This document shows, in pieces, positions 52,763 through 60,605 of a DNA stretch of 62,098 bases (its first letter is position 1; each line of letters begins with the position of its first letter). This DNA is from a virus: the IMG/VR virus record IMGVR_UViG_3300046777_000588, positions 1 through 62,098 of that record. One strand, 5' to 3'. A program made the position numbers and the translations under genes. The notes under the pieces were generated by a model that made no database searches, had not been told where the DNA came from, and saw only the letters and a list, made by a program, of their open reading frames with translations.

Positions 52763-52895
52763 CGGAAAAGGCGACAAACCGCGCACCAAGACATGGGAGC
52801 GCAAGTGGCAAGATAACTACGATGAGATTGACTGGTCAGAGCATCGTAAGAAAAAGAAGAATACTGATCGCAAAAAAGAGCGAATCAAGTATTGA
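52731..52895 (+). CDS. Small basic protein at end of late unit
   Basis: A 54-aa frame (MKMKDSEWNRNGKGDKPRTK, then a DNYDEIDWSEHRKKKK core). The motif YDEIDWSxxRKKK is familiar from small phage proteins. It is the last rightward gene; the three-way-junction RNA candidate begins 13 bases after its stop. ATG at 52737 is an alternative start. Confidence 0.6.
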   Translation: MKMKDSEWNRNGKGDKPRTKTWERKWQDNYDEIDWSEHRKKKKNTDRKKERIKY

Positions 52896-53033
52896 GATTT
52901 AAGCAGGCAGATGGACATACGACTAGTTGGGCCTCTCGTGGAAGCATACTTCAACTAGTGGGATGGGCGGCTTACTATAAGTCCTAGACTCCCGAAAGCC
53001 CACATCTGAAAAGGGAATGCATACCCGTTCCTG
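52896..53033. other. Convergent intergenic region
   Basis: The stretch between the last rightward and last leftward gene. It has no gene of note (one 14-codon frame inside the folded segment) and is largely occupied by the RNA-like structure at 52908-53008. Confidence 0.7.
52908..53008. ncRNA. Three-way-junction RNA candidate
   Basis: Outer stem CAGATG (52908-52913) with CATCTG (53003-53008); arm A with perfect ACTAGTTG (52922-52929) and CAACTAGT (52952-52959); arm B with GGGC (52965-52968) and GCCC (52998-53001) enclosing GGCTTA-cta-TAAGtCC (52969-52984). It lies between converging units, so it may be a bidirectional terminator, a 3-prime stabiliser, or a distinct small RNA. The strand of the active form is unknown. 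No known RNA family is recognised. Confidence 0.5.
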
Positions 53034-53390
53034 CTACTCTCTCAACCAATCATTGTAATACTTGGCAAGAAGTAGTTTGTTCTCGTTTTGTATATCCTCG
53101 TAGGCTTGTTCGTGTTTCACTGGAAGGTCTGGATTCACATACTTCCAATCTTCCTGAGTGCTTACAGGCTCAACTGGAGTAGCTGGGGCAACCATGACAT
53201 TGTTATTATTGATTGGATTTACTCCATGCGTTGACATATTCCCGCTATTGTCATTACGCAGATACATATCTTTAATGTGAGGATAACCACCTTTGGGATA
53301 TGTTAGAGTGCGTGACTCTGTATATGTTTCTTTGCTAACGCTAGAGCAAGCTGGTATTGCTAGTGCTATTAGTAGTATGTATTTATTCAT
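53034..53390 (-). CDS. Lipoprotein
   Basis: A 118-aa protein with a signal peptide MNKYILLIALAIPACSS (lipobox IPAC, Cys15) and an otherwise hydrophilic mature part. It would be anchored in the host envelope. As the last gene of the early unit it may act in superinfection exclusion; this is inference from location and lipoprotein type. Confidence 0.68.
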   Translation of the reverse strand: MNKYILLIALAIPACSSVSKETYTESRTLTYPKGGYPHIKDMYLRNDNSGNMSTHGVNPINNNNVMVAPATPVEPVSTQEDWKYVNPDLPVKHEQAYEDIQNENKLLLAKYYNDWLRE

Positions 53391-53394
53391 ATAT

Positions 53395-53769
53395 TTATAT
53401 TTGTTTTATTTCGATTTCCGTTCTTTCTTGCGTTTTCTTTGGAACTTTGACTTGGATGAACTCAATCTGGACGCTTTCTGGATCATCGTCTCTGATGAGT
53501 TTAGCGTATCGTAGCTGGTCAATAAGCGGCTTACATCCTCCCGCATAGTTGTCGCAATCGAGTGGTCTGCAACTATATCTCGTAATGCGGACAAAAGAGC
53601 GTTTCTTGCTATTTTCTTTTCGCGCATCAGTATTCGGAAGTGTTTTCCTAGCAACTGGTTTAGGCTTGGGGTCAGATACCCGTGTAGCGTTAGTTTCAGA
53701 GCGTGAGTAGTTTCCATCGGCATCTATCTTATATCCCATTTGTCGCAGAATCTCATGGGTAAAGTTCAT
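53395..53769 (-). CDS. rusA: RusA-type Holliday junction resolvase
   Basis: A 124-aa endonuclease with the RusA signature: RPLDCDNYAGGCKPLIDQL (D71, D73, N74, K80, D84) followed by LIRDDDPESVQIEF (D94-D96), which supply the metal-binding acids. It would resolve branched DNA before packaging, in line with the recombination genes upstream. An N-terminal extension of about 55 residues precedes the domain. Its start overlaps the stop of the gene before it. Confidence 0.82.
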   Translation of the reverse strand: MNFTHEILRQMGYKIDADGNYSRSETNATRVSDPKPKPVARKTLPNTDARKENSKKRSFVRITRYSCRPLDCDNYAGGCKPLIDQLRYAKLIRDDDPESVQIEFIQVKVPKKTQERTEIEIKQI

Positions 53770-53969
53770 TGTTGTTGTAATTTCATTCTAGCATCGTCGC
53801 GTTGAAGCATCATTGCGTTTGCTTCTAGCCTGTATCGTTCAGCTTTCTCTAGTGCCTCATCCCTCTCCCGCTCCAACTTTCTAGCGAAACTAGCTTCCAC
53901 TACTTCATGTAGGATACCTTCGCTATGGTCTGACCATGCTCTTGCGTCTGTTTCTGGAGTATTATTCAT
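53766..53969 (-). CDS. Small coiled-coil protein
   Basis: A 67-aa protein (MNNTPETDARAWSDHSEG) with a charged heptad-like helix (KLERERDEALEKAERYRLEA). The phrase TPETDA at the N-terminus is common in small phage proteins. Coupled to both neighbours by overlaps; function unknown. Confidence 0.65.
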   Translation of the reverse strand: MNNTPETDARAWSDHSEGILHEVVEASFARKLERERDEALEKAERYRLEANAMMLQRDDARMKLQQQ

Positions 53970-54097
53970 TTAATTTGTTGCCCACATAAAGGACATTTCT
54001 TGAAGTCAGGCTTTGTCATCACTTTTTCCCATGCCATGCAGAATGACATATAGGCAATTACTAAAAGCGTAAATGCTGTTATAGTAGTTGTTTTCAT
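53966..54097 (-). CDS. Small membrane-anchored zinc-ribbon-like protein
   Basis: A 43-aa frame: an N-terminal hydrophobic span (TFTLLV... region of MKTTTITAFTLLVIAYMSFC) then KKCPLCGQQIK, a single CxxC knuckle. The stop overlaps the next ATG and the start overlaps the stop of the nuclease gene (TAATG). Confidence 0.5.
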   Translation of the reverse strand: MKTTTITAFTLLVIAYMSFCMAWEKVMTKPDFKKCPLCGQQIK

Positions 54098-54564
54098 TAT
54101 ATGAAATTTAATAATTCAAAATTATTTTTAGGTGAACCATCCCATGTTATACCAGATTTTCCTGATATGTCTTTTAACCTCCACAATGCCCAACAATTTT
54201 GTTCTACAATGTGCGCTGCAAGAATATCAAAATCTCCTTCAACATAATTAGTGTGTAATGATGATTCTTTATTTGAATTTAAGCACGATGGTTTTTTGCT
54301 TGATGTTGATATTTGCCAAGTTCCGCTTTCTCTTAATACCCCCTTTTTTACTTGAACACTAATAGGTCTATTTGGTTTTTTCCAAACAATTAGATCAGCT
54401 TTTTGAGAGTGTCCAATTGGTGTAAATACAACAAATCCATTTTTAACGGCCTCTGACATGAAATTTATTTCACAGAATGTTCCAATGTCACAATTTGAAT
54501 TTCCTTCTTTTTTGCTATAAACAATGTAAGGAGATTCATCAAACAACGAGTGTTGCAATTCCAT
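54097..54564 (-). CDS. PD-(D/E)XK nuclease-like protein
   Basis: A 155-aa protein with GTFCEINFMSEAVKNGFVV (E32), SQKADLIVWKK (D57) and ISVQVKKG (Q71, K73), the spaced acids and Lys of the PD-(D/E)XK fold as in PDDEXK_5 / intron-endonuclease-like proteins. It may resolve or cut DNA during replication, alongside RusA. It is preceded by a 99-bp structured gap. Confidence 0.72.
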   Translation of the reverse strand: MELQHSLFDESPYIVYSKKEGNSNCDIGTFCEINFMSEAVKNGFVVFTPIGHSQKADLIVWKKPNRPISVQVKKGVLRESGTWQISTSSKKPSCLNSNKESSLHTNYVEGDFDILAAHIVEQNCWALWRLKDISGKSGITWDGSPKNNFELLNFI

Positions 54565-54583
54565 AATTTATAGGTTGAGAGCG

Positions 54584-54608
54584 AGCCGTTTTATGTGGTT
54601 ACGGCTCA
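54584..54608 (-). promoter_or_regulatory. Hairpin ahead of nuclease gene
   Basis: GAGCCGT (54584-54590) with ACGGCTC (54602-54608), 7 perfect pairs, in the only sizeable gap (54565-54663) of this stretch of the early unit. It may be a terminator/attenuator or a leader structure for the nuclease mRNA. Confidence 0.4.
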
Positions 54609-54663
54609 GGGGCAAATGATAACCAGATACCACTCCGCCACAATCCCCTTGTTCTCTCAAAGG

Positions 54664-55164
54664 CTAGAAGGGTATGGCATCTCCTTCATCATCATGTGTT
54701 TTCGGAGTATGCTTTCCTCCAATAGCAAGATGTGGGTAGTCTTTTTTCAACTGCTCAAGAACTGACTTGCGCTTCTTGTCGTATTCCTCTCGGTTCTTCT
54801 CACGCTTTGTTGCAAGAGGATTTAGCCAGCGAGCCTTCACTTGTGTCTTGCCTTGCCATTCAGATTCGTCGCATTGCAAGCGAACCCTGCGGCCAATGAA
54901 GGCATCAAGACTATCTTCGTTGTCCCAGTTGCCGTCCCATTGGAAAACTTGTTTAAGAGTCTCCTCAGTGCGTTCACGGCTCTTTTCTGTTAGGTATCCA
55001 TACCAGACCGACTCGCATCCATGCTGATCGCTCTCTGGCATATCAACAATGCAAGGAATGCGAATGAATGGTGCTTTGCCTTCTGGATGATCCAGCCATC
55101 CGTTGCCGGGGGACTTGACTGTGCAAATATATTTGCCGGGTTTATCAATGTATTTTTTATCCAT
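54664..55164 (-). CDS. ssDNA-binding-like replication protein
   Basis: A 166-aa protein, MDKKYIDKPGKYICTVK at the start, GNGWLDHPEGKAPFIRIP and GKTQVKARWLNP as OB-fold-like strands, and an acidic terminus DDEGDAIPF as in single-stranded DNA-binding proteins. It resembles phage DUF669-like/SSB families. It would coat replication intermediates and probably interact with the helicase and annealing protein. Confidence 0.68.
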   Translation of the reverse strand: MDKKYIDKPGKYICTVKSPGNGWLDHPEGKAPFIRIPCIVDMPESDQHGCESVWYGYLTEKSRERTEETLKQVFQWDGNWDNEDSLDAFIGRRVRLQCDESEWQGKTQVKARWLNPLATKREKNREEYDKKRKSVLEQLKKDYPHLAIGGKHTPKTHDDEGDAIPF

Positions 55165-55197
55165 AGTATTTATTTAGTAGCGTTGCTACGCGAGAGA

Positions 55198-55383
55198 TCA
55201 GAACTCAAAATCATCCTCCGCGCAAATCTTTTTTTCTACAAATTTTTCTTGGTAGATTTTTACTCCGAGTTCGTATGCCTTCATCGCATCATCATACTTG
55301 TCTGATTGGCGCGAAGCCCAGATATGATTTGCAAAGTCGAAGCAATTACTGGCCTCAATGAATGCTGCATCAGTGTCACTCAT
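55198..55383 (-). CDS. Small hypothetical protein
   Basis: A 61-aa helical acidic protein (MSDTDAAFIEASNCFDFA) without a recognised family. Its start overlaps the end of the next upstream gene by eight bases. Confidence 0.55.
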   Translation of the reverse strand: MSDTDAAFIEASNCFDFANHIWASRQSDKYDDAMKAYELGVKIYQEKFVEKKICAEDDFEF

Positions 55384-55552
55384 TTGCTTTTTTCTTTATG
55401 TAATCAAGAATGATTTTTAGCTTGCGAACTTCTTCCAACGCTTCGTCGCGCTCCTTTTCTAGTCGATGAATTACATCCATCGCAAGATCGCGCTGATTTT
55501 GCATATTGTCTAATTCCTCCAATGCCTCGTCTAAGGTTTTTATGTTTTTCAT
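55376..55552 (-). CDS. Small coiled-coil protein
   Basis: A 58-aa frame (MKNIKTLDEALEELDNMQNQ, then DVIHRLEKERDEALEEV) that is almost wholly heptad-like. Its ATG overlaps the helicase stop (ATGA), so it is coupled to the helicase and may oligomerise with it. It reads better than competing frames in the same stretch. Confidence 0.6.
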   Translation of the reverse strand: MKNIKTLDEALEELDNMQNQRDLAMDVIHRLEKERDEALEEVRKLKIILDYIKKKANE

Positions 55553-56799
55553 TTTTTCTTTTCTTGTTTTTCTCCTTGCTCAAATCGTGAGATTTCTCCG
55601 CGCATGACAACTGGGAAACCTACCCCCCGCGCGCCTCGGCGGTTCTTTTCCACAACGATGCTGGAATTGTTTTTCTCGTGAATGATGAACAACGCATGGT
55701 CTGCATGATGCCCGATTGCGCGAGACTCGCGGAGCTTTCCATCATCGTTCAGTTGGCTTGCAGTGACCACAAGAGACTGACTTTTTAGGGCAGTCAATTT
55801 TAATCTGCGAGTCAATTCTGAAATCGCTTGCTCACGATTATCAGCTTTCGGCATGGATACAATTTGCAGGTAGTCCACGATAATCACATCAGCTTTTCCT
55901 AGCGATGCCAGTCGTTGTGCTTCAGCGTCGATTGCTCCAACTTCAGAGAGATCATCGCGGAGAGTGATTGGCATTTTATTCAGGGCTTGAAGTGCATTGG
56001 CGATTTCCTTGAATGATGCGACGAATGATGTCCCATCTCCAAAGTCACCTTGATTCACAATCTTCTTTCCAATGATGTTTGAAGCCATACGGCGAAGGAT
56101 CGTTTTGCACGGCATTTCAAGCGAGAAGATCGCAACCGACTTATTGTCCATCAGAGCCTCAAGAGCGATTTGGTAAAGTAAGATTGATTTACCTCCCGAA
56201 GTCTGCGCTCCGACGACAACCATTTCTCCACGATGGAATCCACCACCGAATCCCATGTCGAGATCGTGCATTCCAGTTTTGAATGTATCCAGCTTGTTCT
56301 TGTTCTCAAGATCATCGACTAGCTCATTGATGTGTTGATTGATCGTTTTGATTTCGGAATCAGTGACAACGCATCCTGCGATTTGCTCTGAGAGTTCATT
56401 CAAGTCCATTCGCATCTCACGAATGTCTCTGTCTGAATTTGTGATTAGCTTGATAGCATCTCGGTAGGATTTAGCCTTGATGAGTTGCTGGCGGTAGTCG
56501 TCAGCGATGGATACCGATACTGGGCCGGGAGCAATGTAGATTGTCTTAATCATCTCCATCACGGAATCAGTTCCACCGACCTCTGCGAGTTTACCAGTTG
56601 TCTCTAGCTCTGAAATGACAGAAACTGCCGTGATAACTCCAGTTCGGCTATGGATGGCCTCGATTGCCTCAAAAACGCTTTTAGTGGCATTGTGGAAGAA
56701 ATACGAGGGTTCCCAGTGAAGTTGTGAATAACAATCTGGATTGGATACGAGCAAAGAGATGGCTGCATTCTCTGCTGTGTTTGCGATTGGGATAGTCAT
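55549..56799 (-). CDS. dnaB: Replicative DNA helicase (DnaB-like)
   Basis: A 416-aa ring helicase that unwinds DNA at the phage fork. It has an N-terminal DnaB-type domain (about 1-150), Walker A GAQTSGGKS (197-205), Walker B VIIVDYLQIV (305-314) and the arginine-finger region near the end. DnaB proper is about 450-470 aa, so this is slightly short. No primase or polymerase is encoded nearby, so it probably works with host replication proteins recruited by the loader-like protein at 57462. Confidence 0.92.
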   Translation of the reverse strand: MTIPIANTAENAAISLLVSNPDCYSQLHWEPSYFFHNATKSVFEAIEAIHSRTGVITAVSVISELETTGKLAEVGGTDSVMEMIKTIYIAPGPVSVSIADDYRQQLIKAKSYRDAIKLITNSDRDIREMRMDLNELSEQIAGCVVTDSEIKTINQHINELVDDLENKNKLDTFKTGMHDLDMGFGGGFHRGEMVVVGAQTSGGKSILLYQIALEALMDNKSVAIFSLEMPCKTILRRMASNIIGKKIVNQGDFGDGTSFVASFKEIANALQALNKMPITLRDDLSEVGAIDAEAQRLASLGKADVIIVDYLQIVSMPKADNREQAISELTRRLKLTALKSQSLVVTASQLNDDGKLRESRAIGHHADHALFIIHEKNNSSIVVEKNRRGARGVGFPVVMRGEISRFEQGEKQEKKK

Positions 56800-56805
56800 A
56801 ATAAA

Positions 56806-57465
56806 TTAAAAAATAAAAACTTCTTGTGACATTCTTTTAGCTGCTATCTCGCAGTATCTTTCATTCATCTCTATACCGATTGATTTTATTCCATTGTCTT
56901 TGCATACTCGCATGGTTGTCCCGCTTCCCATAAATGGATCGAGAACAATCATCTCTTTTGTTGCTACCTTCTGAACCAGCCAAGACCATGCCTTCTCTGG
57001 TTTAGGGCATGGATGCCCGTTCTTTTCTGGGGATTCAGTCATCTTGTAACTTGCCGCTTCTGGTTTTTTGCCCTGCAAATGATGCCATCCATAATAAAGA
57101 ATCGGCTGTGCGTCTGCATACCCAAATCGGTGCATACCGCATGAAGATGGAGAATAAAAACAACCGAATCCATCTGGAGAAGGATAAAGCGTTAGGTTTT
57201 TCCACCCGCTTGTTAACGCCATTGTTTTCCATTTTGCCACTTCAAACAATGCCTTTACAACAACTGACTTGATATATTCTGGAGTATCATCAAAGTCAGA
57301 AGAGTAGTTTCCTTTTCCTCTGAGTTTCGATGTTCCTCCGTTGCCTCCATCAATTCCGTATGGTGGATCAGTAACAATGCAATCAACCTCTCCAATCACA
57401 GGAAGTGCAGTAATACAGTTAGCGTTATAAATCGTCACTAGCGAGTCTTCGTAGTATTTTTTCAT
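56806..57465 (-). CDS. DNA adenine methyltransferase (beta-class)
   Basis: A 219-aa enzyme with the catalytic motif DPPYG (33-37) before the SAM motif DPFMGSGTT (176-184), an order typical of beta-class N6-adenine enzymes, and GHPCPKPEKAW (motif X) near 150. The short middle region leaves little room for a separate target-recognition domain. No partner nuclease is seen, so it is an orphan methylase, likely protecting phage DNA or mimicking host marks. Stop and start overlap by 4 bases with the next gene. Confidence 0.85.
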   Translation of the reverse strand: MKKYYEDSLVTIYNANCITALPVIGEVDCIVTDPPYGIDGGNGGTSKLRGKGNYSSDFDDTPEYIKSVVVKALFEVAKWKTMALTSGWKNLTLYPSPDGFGCFYSPSSCGMHRFGYADAQPILYYGWHHLQGKKPEAASYKMTESPEKNGHPCPKPEKAWSWLVQKVATKEMIVLDPFMGSGTTMRVCKDNGIKSIGIEMNERYCEIAAKRMSQEVFIF

Positions 57466-58265
57466 AAGCTAGGGCGGTAGCCTTCAGTAATTCCAAGCAT
57501 TGAGCCGGGAACATAGGATTGTTTCTCCATTGGTTTTTCAATTCGATTCATCCAGTTGGTAACGAAACGACGAGTTTTCTTGCGGTCTGGGTGAGTTGCA
57601 ATCCAAGCATCAATTTTTTTGAGTTCTATATCAACATTTACCCAGTCGTAGGTTTTTTTGAGATATTCTACAAATTCTTCAGTTGTTCTATTATCTTTAA
57701 CTTGTCTTTTTGGCTTGTTGACTTCACAGGGTGAAGGCAATGAAGCCTCCTGCTCCGCTACTGTCTCTTGCATTTCTTTACCAGTATTAGGTATTTTATT
57801 ATTAGTAATAGGTATTTGGGTGCGGTTTAGCCACACTCTGGTGGAACCACCCTGTGGTAAAACCGGAGGGTGGTTTTCTTGAACATCAGCAATGGAGAAA
57901 TTCCCCATCGTTGCGTTCTGTGCAAACTTGACTCCGACATACCAACCAATGACTTTTCCTCCTGCATCTTTGCGCTGAATGTCCTCAATGAATCCAGCTT
58001 CTTTGAGTTGAGACTTTGCCTTGGCAAACCTTTCCCTGCCCCAAGCCATAGCCTTCATCGCATATTCAGATGTTGCGTAAACAGCATTGTTCTTCTGCCA
58101 TTTTCTGGTATAGGCATAGAAGGTATACAATGCTATGCAGTCTGATGGATTATCCATCTTGAGTATTCGGTCAATTGTTGGCTTTGTGATTCCTATGAGA
58201 TGATCCTCAATGGAACCTTCTGCCATTGACTGGCATCTTTCATATTGTTCTATTTTGAATTGCAT
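57462..58265 (-). CDS. Replisome-organiser-like winged-helix protein
   Basis: A 267-aa protein. Residues about 60-115 (YAMKAMAWGRERFAKAKSQL, EAGFIEDIQRKDAGG) form a winged helix as in phage replication initiators and DnaD-like loaders; the C-terminus (RRFVTNWMNRIEKP) matches the end helix of replisome organisers. A hydrophilic linker joins them. Its place ahead of the helicase suggests origin recognition or helicase loading. Confidence 0.68.
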   Translation of the reverse strand: MQFKIEQYERCQSMAEGSIEDHLIGITKPTIDRILKMDNPSDCIALYTFYAYTRKWQKNNAVYATSEYAMKAMAWGRERFAKAKSQLKEAGFIEDIQRKDAGGKVIGWYVGVKFAQNATMGNFSIADVQENHPPVLPQGGSTRVWLNRTQIPITNNKIPNTGKEMQETVAEQEASLPSPCEVNKPKRQVKDNRTTEEFVEYLKKTYDWVNVDIELKKIDAWIATHPDRKKTRRFVTNWMNRIEKPMEKQSYVPGSMLGITEGYRPSL

Positions 58266-58274
58266 TATGGTCTT

Positions 58275-58583
58275 TCATTTCAAGATCAATGGCTTAATCG
58301 TTTTTCCAGTAATGTTGCACTTGCGCTTCTCTGTGCATTGCAATACACCTTTCTTCTTGAGTCCATTGCATCGGCCAGAGACTGCATTGATTGCGATACC
58401 AGTTAGTTCAGACAACTCTTGCAGAGAATAATCTGATCCTCGTTTCATCTTTTCAAGAATCTGCTTCTCTTGTCTTTGCAGGGTTCCATCATACTGAATT
58501 TCATTATATGCTTCAAGCGATGTGCTTTGCATATCTGTCTTCTTACTCCAACCGAATAGTTCTGTTAGTGATATATCAGTCAT
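58275..58583 (-). CDS. Winged-helix DNA-binding protein
   Basis: A 102-aa protein with a clear wHTH: EKQILEKMKRGSDYSLQELS, then LTGIAINAVSGRCNGLKKKG and a wing before the end. It may regulate the early unit. This family is common in phage early regions. Confidence 0.75.
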   Translation of the reverse strand: MTDISLTELFGWSKKTDMQSTSLEAYNEIQYDGTLQRQEKQILEKMKRGSDYSLQELSELTGIAINAVSGRCNGLKKKGVLQCTEKRKCNITGKTIKPLILK

Positions 58584-58607
58584 ATATTTATTTATTATTG
58601 TTTATGT

Positions 58608-58832
58608 TTATTTCATTCCAAATATGGACATTAGATCGTTTATACTTGATGGCCGTTGTTGAAAATTGTGTGATGTTTTTTCAACAGGCTCATCTTCTCC
58701 ATCCCAATATGCAGTATCCCATGTCGTATCAAATAGCTTGCGTAAGCCTTTGGCCGACATGGTAACATTGCCATCTCCTTCAAACGAAGGATTGCGTTTA
58801 ACATAGATTCTCCACAATTCATTTTTTGTCAT
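58608..58832 (-). CDS. Conserved small early protein
   Basis: A 74-aa protein (MTKNELWRIYVKRNPSF, NVTMSAKGLRKLFDTTWD). This pattern is common in small phage early proteins of unknown role. Confidence 0.68.
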   Translation of the reverse strand: MTKNELWRIYVKRNPSFEGDGNVTMSAKGLRKLFDTTWDTAYWDGEDEPVEKTSHNFQQRPSSINDLMSIFGMK

Positions 58833-58846
58833 AGTTTTGTTAATAA

Positions 58847-59191
58847 TTAGAATGCCATTAGACGCAGATCAATTCGGTATTGAGGGTAACCAACAGCCTT
58901 GAGGCATTTGATTATCATTGTCTTTGGAACTGGATCAGTTTCTTCCCTTGGATCAAATTGAAGCCAATGGTCGAACTCAGTCCATCGTTCACCAACTAGG
59001 CGATTGCTCCAGAAATCCCACCAGACCATGCGAGCAATCTGCCCTTGTGCGCGTTCTGGAAGGCTCTTAATGCGTTCCACCCATTCAGCAGGCTTAATCC
59101 TCTGGAGTGACTTCCACTCACGGATTGCTGACTTCTCACTCAATGACATATGATGCCGACTCTTCTGTTTATATCCTGTTCTAATTCTCAT
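58847..59191 (-). CDS. Hypothetical protein in recombination cluster
   Basis: A 114-aa basic, Trp-rich protein (MSLSEKSAIREWKSLQRI and PERAQGQIARMVWWDFW). The ATG at 59191 overlaps the stop of the Cas4-like nuclease (ATGA), so it is coupled; a later ATG at 59149 is possible. Confidence 0.62.
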   Translation of the reverse strand: MRIRTGYKQKSRHHMSLSEKSAIREWKSLQRIKPAEWVERIKSLPERAQGQIARMVWWDFWSNRLVGERWTEFDHWLQFDPREETDPVPKTMIIKCLKAVGYPQYRIDLRLMAF

Positions 59192-60195
59192 TTCTTTGCT
59201 TTCTTATCTTCAATAATTTTGTTAAATCCATCTTTGCGTTTAGCTTCTTCCTCAATAACTGGAGTCCTATACTTCTCGCATAGCTCACGGAATGTTGATC
59301 CAGACATTGTGCCGCCAAGAGCATCAACCAGATCATCCATTGACCACTTACCGCGAATAGCCGCACGGACGATGGAAACCCTGTCAAAATACTCTGATCC
59401 CTTGACACTGGATAGCTTGAACCCCGGCAGATAATCGCCAGACTCTAGCTTTTTCTTGGCTAAATCCTTGAGTGGCTTTACTAGCTCAGACTCAAATACC
59501 TTGTTGATTTCAAGGAATCGAGCGTGCCTAGCTGGATCGTTGGCGATTTCATCACGCAACACCGCAAGGTTAGCTGACTCCATTATAGCATGAGCCTCTT
59601 GAACTGGTTGGACAACCATGGGGCATGAGTCTTTTTTGGCACACCAGCTACAATACTGACACGGCTGGGGCAAACGCTCTGGATCATGGTAGGCATCCAG
59701 AATGCCATTAACGACATTCTTGGCTTGGTGGAGCGTGAACTTATGCTCTACGATTTCCTTTTGATCGCAGAACACAAGATAGCAAGTCCATTCCTCGCAG
59801 AAGTGCGCCTCCATGTTACCCCAAGCGTATGCCCCCATTTGTGCGTAGTAACTCCGCTGGATTCCCGCTTTCAAATCTAGGCTGGTCTGAATATCTGGAA
59901 TGCGAACATCTTCTGTTCCTTCATGCTCAATGCCGGGGGTTTGAACCTTGAGAAGTGCCTCATCGGAGATTATAGGATTATTCCCCGCAATCTTGCGGAC
60001 TTGCTTCAATGCCCATTTCAGAGCCTTGATGTCATCCTTAGGCAGATCAACCTCGTTCAACTCTCCAGTTGCTAGAGCCTCGCGGAATCTTCCATCTAGC
60101 TTGGTTCCTCGTTGTGCGGCTGGACCTGCTTCACCTTGCTTGGACTCATAGCAAGGACACTCAGCCAGCTTGGGCAATAGTGAATGTCTAATCAT
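59188..60195 (-). CDS. Cas4/RecB-like Fe-S PD-(D/E)XK nuclease
   Basis: A 335-aa nuclease-like protein. Core motif GTEDVRIP (93-100) and DLKAG (107-111) followed by Q119 match the RecB/Cas4 branch. Cys residues before (C13, C15) and after the core (CQYCSWCAKKDSC, C179-C191) fit an Fe-S cluster as in Cas4. It likely resects dsDNA ends to feed the ERF annealing protein. Similar to DUF2800-type phage nucleases. Confidence 0.78.
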   Translation of the reverse strand: MIRHSLLPKLAECPCYESKQGEAGPAAQRGTKLDGRFREALATGELNEVDLPKDDIKALKWALKQVRKIAGNNPIISDEALLKVQTPGIEHEGTEDVRIPDIQTSLDLKAGIQRSYYAQMGAYAWGNMEAHFCEEWTCYLVFCDQKEIVEHKFTLHQAKNVVNGILDAYHDPERLPQPCQYCSWCAKKDSCPMVVQPVQEAHAIMESANLAVLRDEIANDPARHARFLEINKVFESELVKPLKDLAKKKLESGDYLPGFKLSSVKGSEYFDRVSIVRAAIRGKWSMDDLVDALGGTMSGSTFRELCEKYRTPVIEEEAKRKDGFNKIIEDKKAKK

Positions 60196-60200
60196 ATTTA

Positions 60201-60305
60201 TTAATTGAGTTTAAGTGTGATATATCCGATTATTGCTACTGGGACTAGAAACTTTGCTGCTTCAAAAACCGCACAGATAATAAAGAGAGTATGGTCTGGA
60301 TTCAT
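60201..60305 (-). CDS. Small membrane peptide
   Basis: A 34-aa frame (MNPDHTLFIICAVFEAAKFL...) with one membrane span. Its ATG overlaps the preceding stop (TAATG), as elsewhere in the early unit. No assigned role. Confidence 0.48.
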   Translation of the reverse strand: MNPDHTLFIICAVFEAAKFLVPVAIIGYITLKLN

Positions 60306-60538
60306 TAGTCTGAGTAACGAGTTGATTTCCCATTATAGAGATGCTGACCATCTGGATTCATGGAGTAGTCAAACGAGAATGTCTGACCTCCACATCCGTG
60401 AGCATTAACTAGCTCCTTGATTGTATCGTGATCAAGCTTCTTGTCGCTGATAATAGTAAACTCAAACCATTCAGTATTGCCAGAGGCGGACATTGAAGTC
60501 CGCTCTCCTTGGAAGTTGATGGTATTATTGATTTTCAT
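60305..60538 (-). CDS. Hypothetical early protein
   Basis: A 77-aa beta-rich protein (MKINNTINFQGERTSMSA) with a GNTEWFEFTIISDKKLD strand and a tail containing YSMNPDGQHLYNG. Unrecognised. Confidence 0.6.
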   Translation of the reverse strand: MKINNTINFQGERTSMSASGNTEWFEFTIISDKKLDHDTIKELVNAHGCGGQTFSFDYSMNPDGQHLYNGKSTRYSD

Positions 60539-60605
60539 TTTGTGGCTCTTGTGGGTTGTCTTGTGGTTCGTCTTGAGTGCGGACGGAATAACGCACGCTT
60601 TCCAT
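60525..60605 (-). CDS. Possible Pro/Gln-rich micro-gene
   Basis: A 26-aa frame (MESVRYSVRTQDEPQDNPQ, then EPQNENQ) whose ATG overlaps the annealing-protein stop (TAATG) and whose end overlaps the next start. The sequence contains three CCACAAGA-like direct repeats. Coupled starts support it; length and repeat content argue for caution. Confidence 0.4.
   Translation of the reverse strand: MESVRYSVRTQDEPQDNPQEPQNENQ

Noticed and set aside
52908-53008. tRNA or tmRNA at the convergent junction
   Set aside because: No T-loop, anticodon arm or tag-reading frame fits; the arms match a generic three-way junction only.
53406-53723. 105-codon minus-strand frame inside the resolvase gene
   Set aside because: It is in another frame of the same DNA; the RusA signature residues are all in the 53395-53769 frame.
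54565-54663. tRNA-like stretch (GGGGATTGTGGCGGAGTGGTA on the minus strand)
   Set aside because: It resembles a tRNA 5-prime end but has no T-arm or matching 3-prime acceptor; kept only as a gap with a hairpin.
55404-55610. 68-codon minus-strand frame across the helicase end
   Set aside because: Very basic, low-complexity and overlapping the helicase; the coupled 58-aa coiled-coil frame at 55376-55552 fits better.
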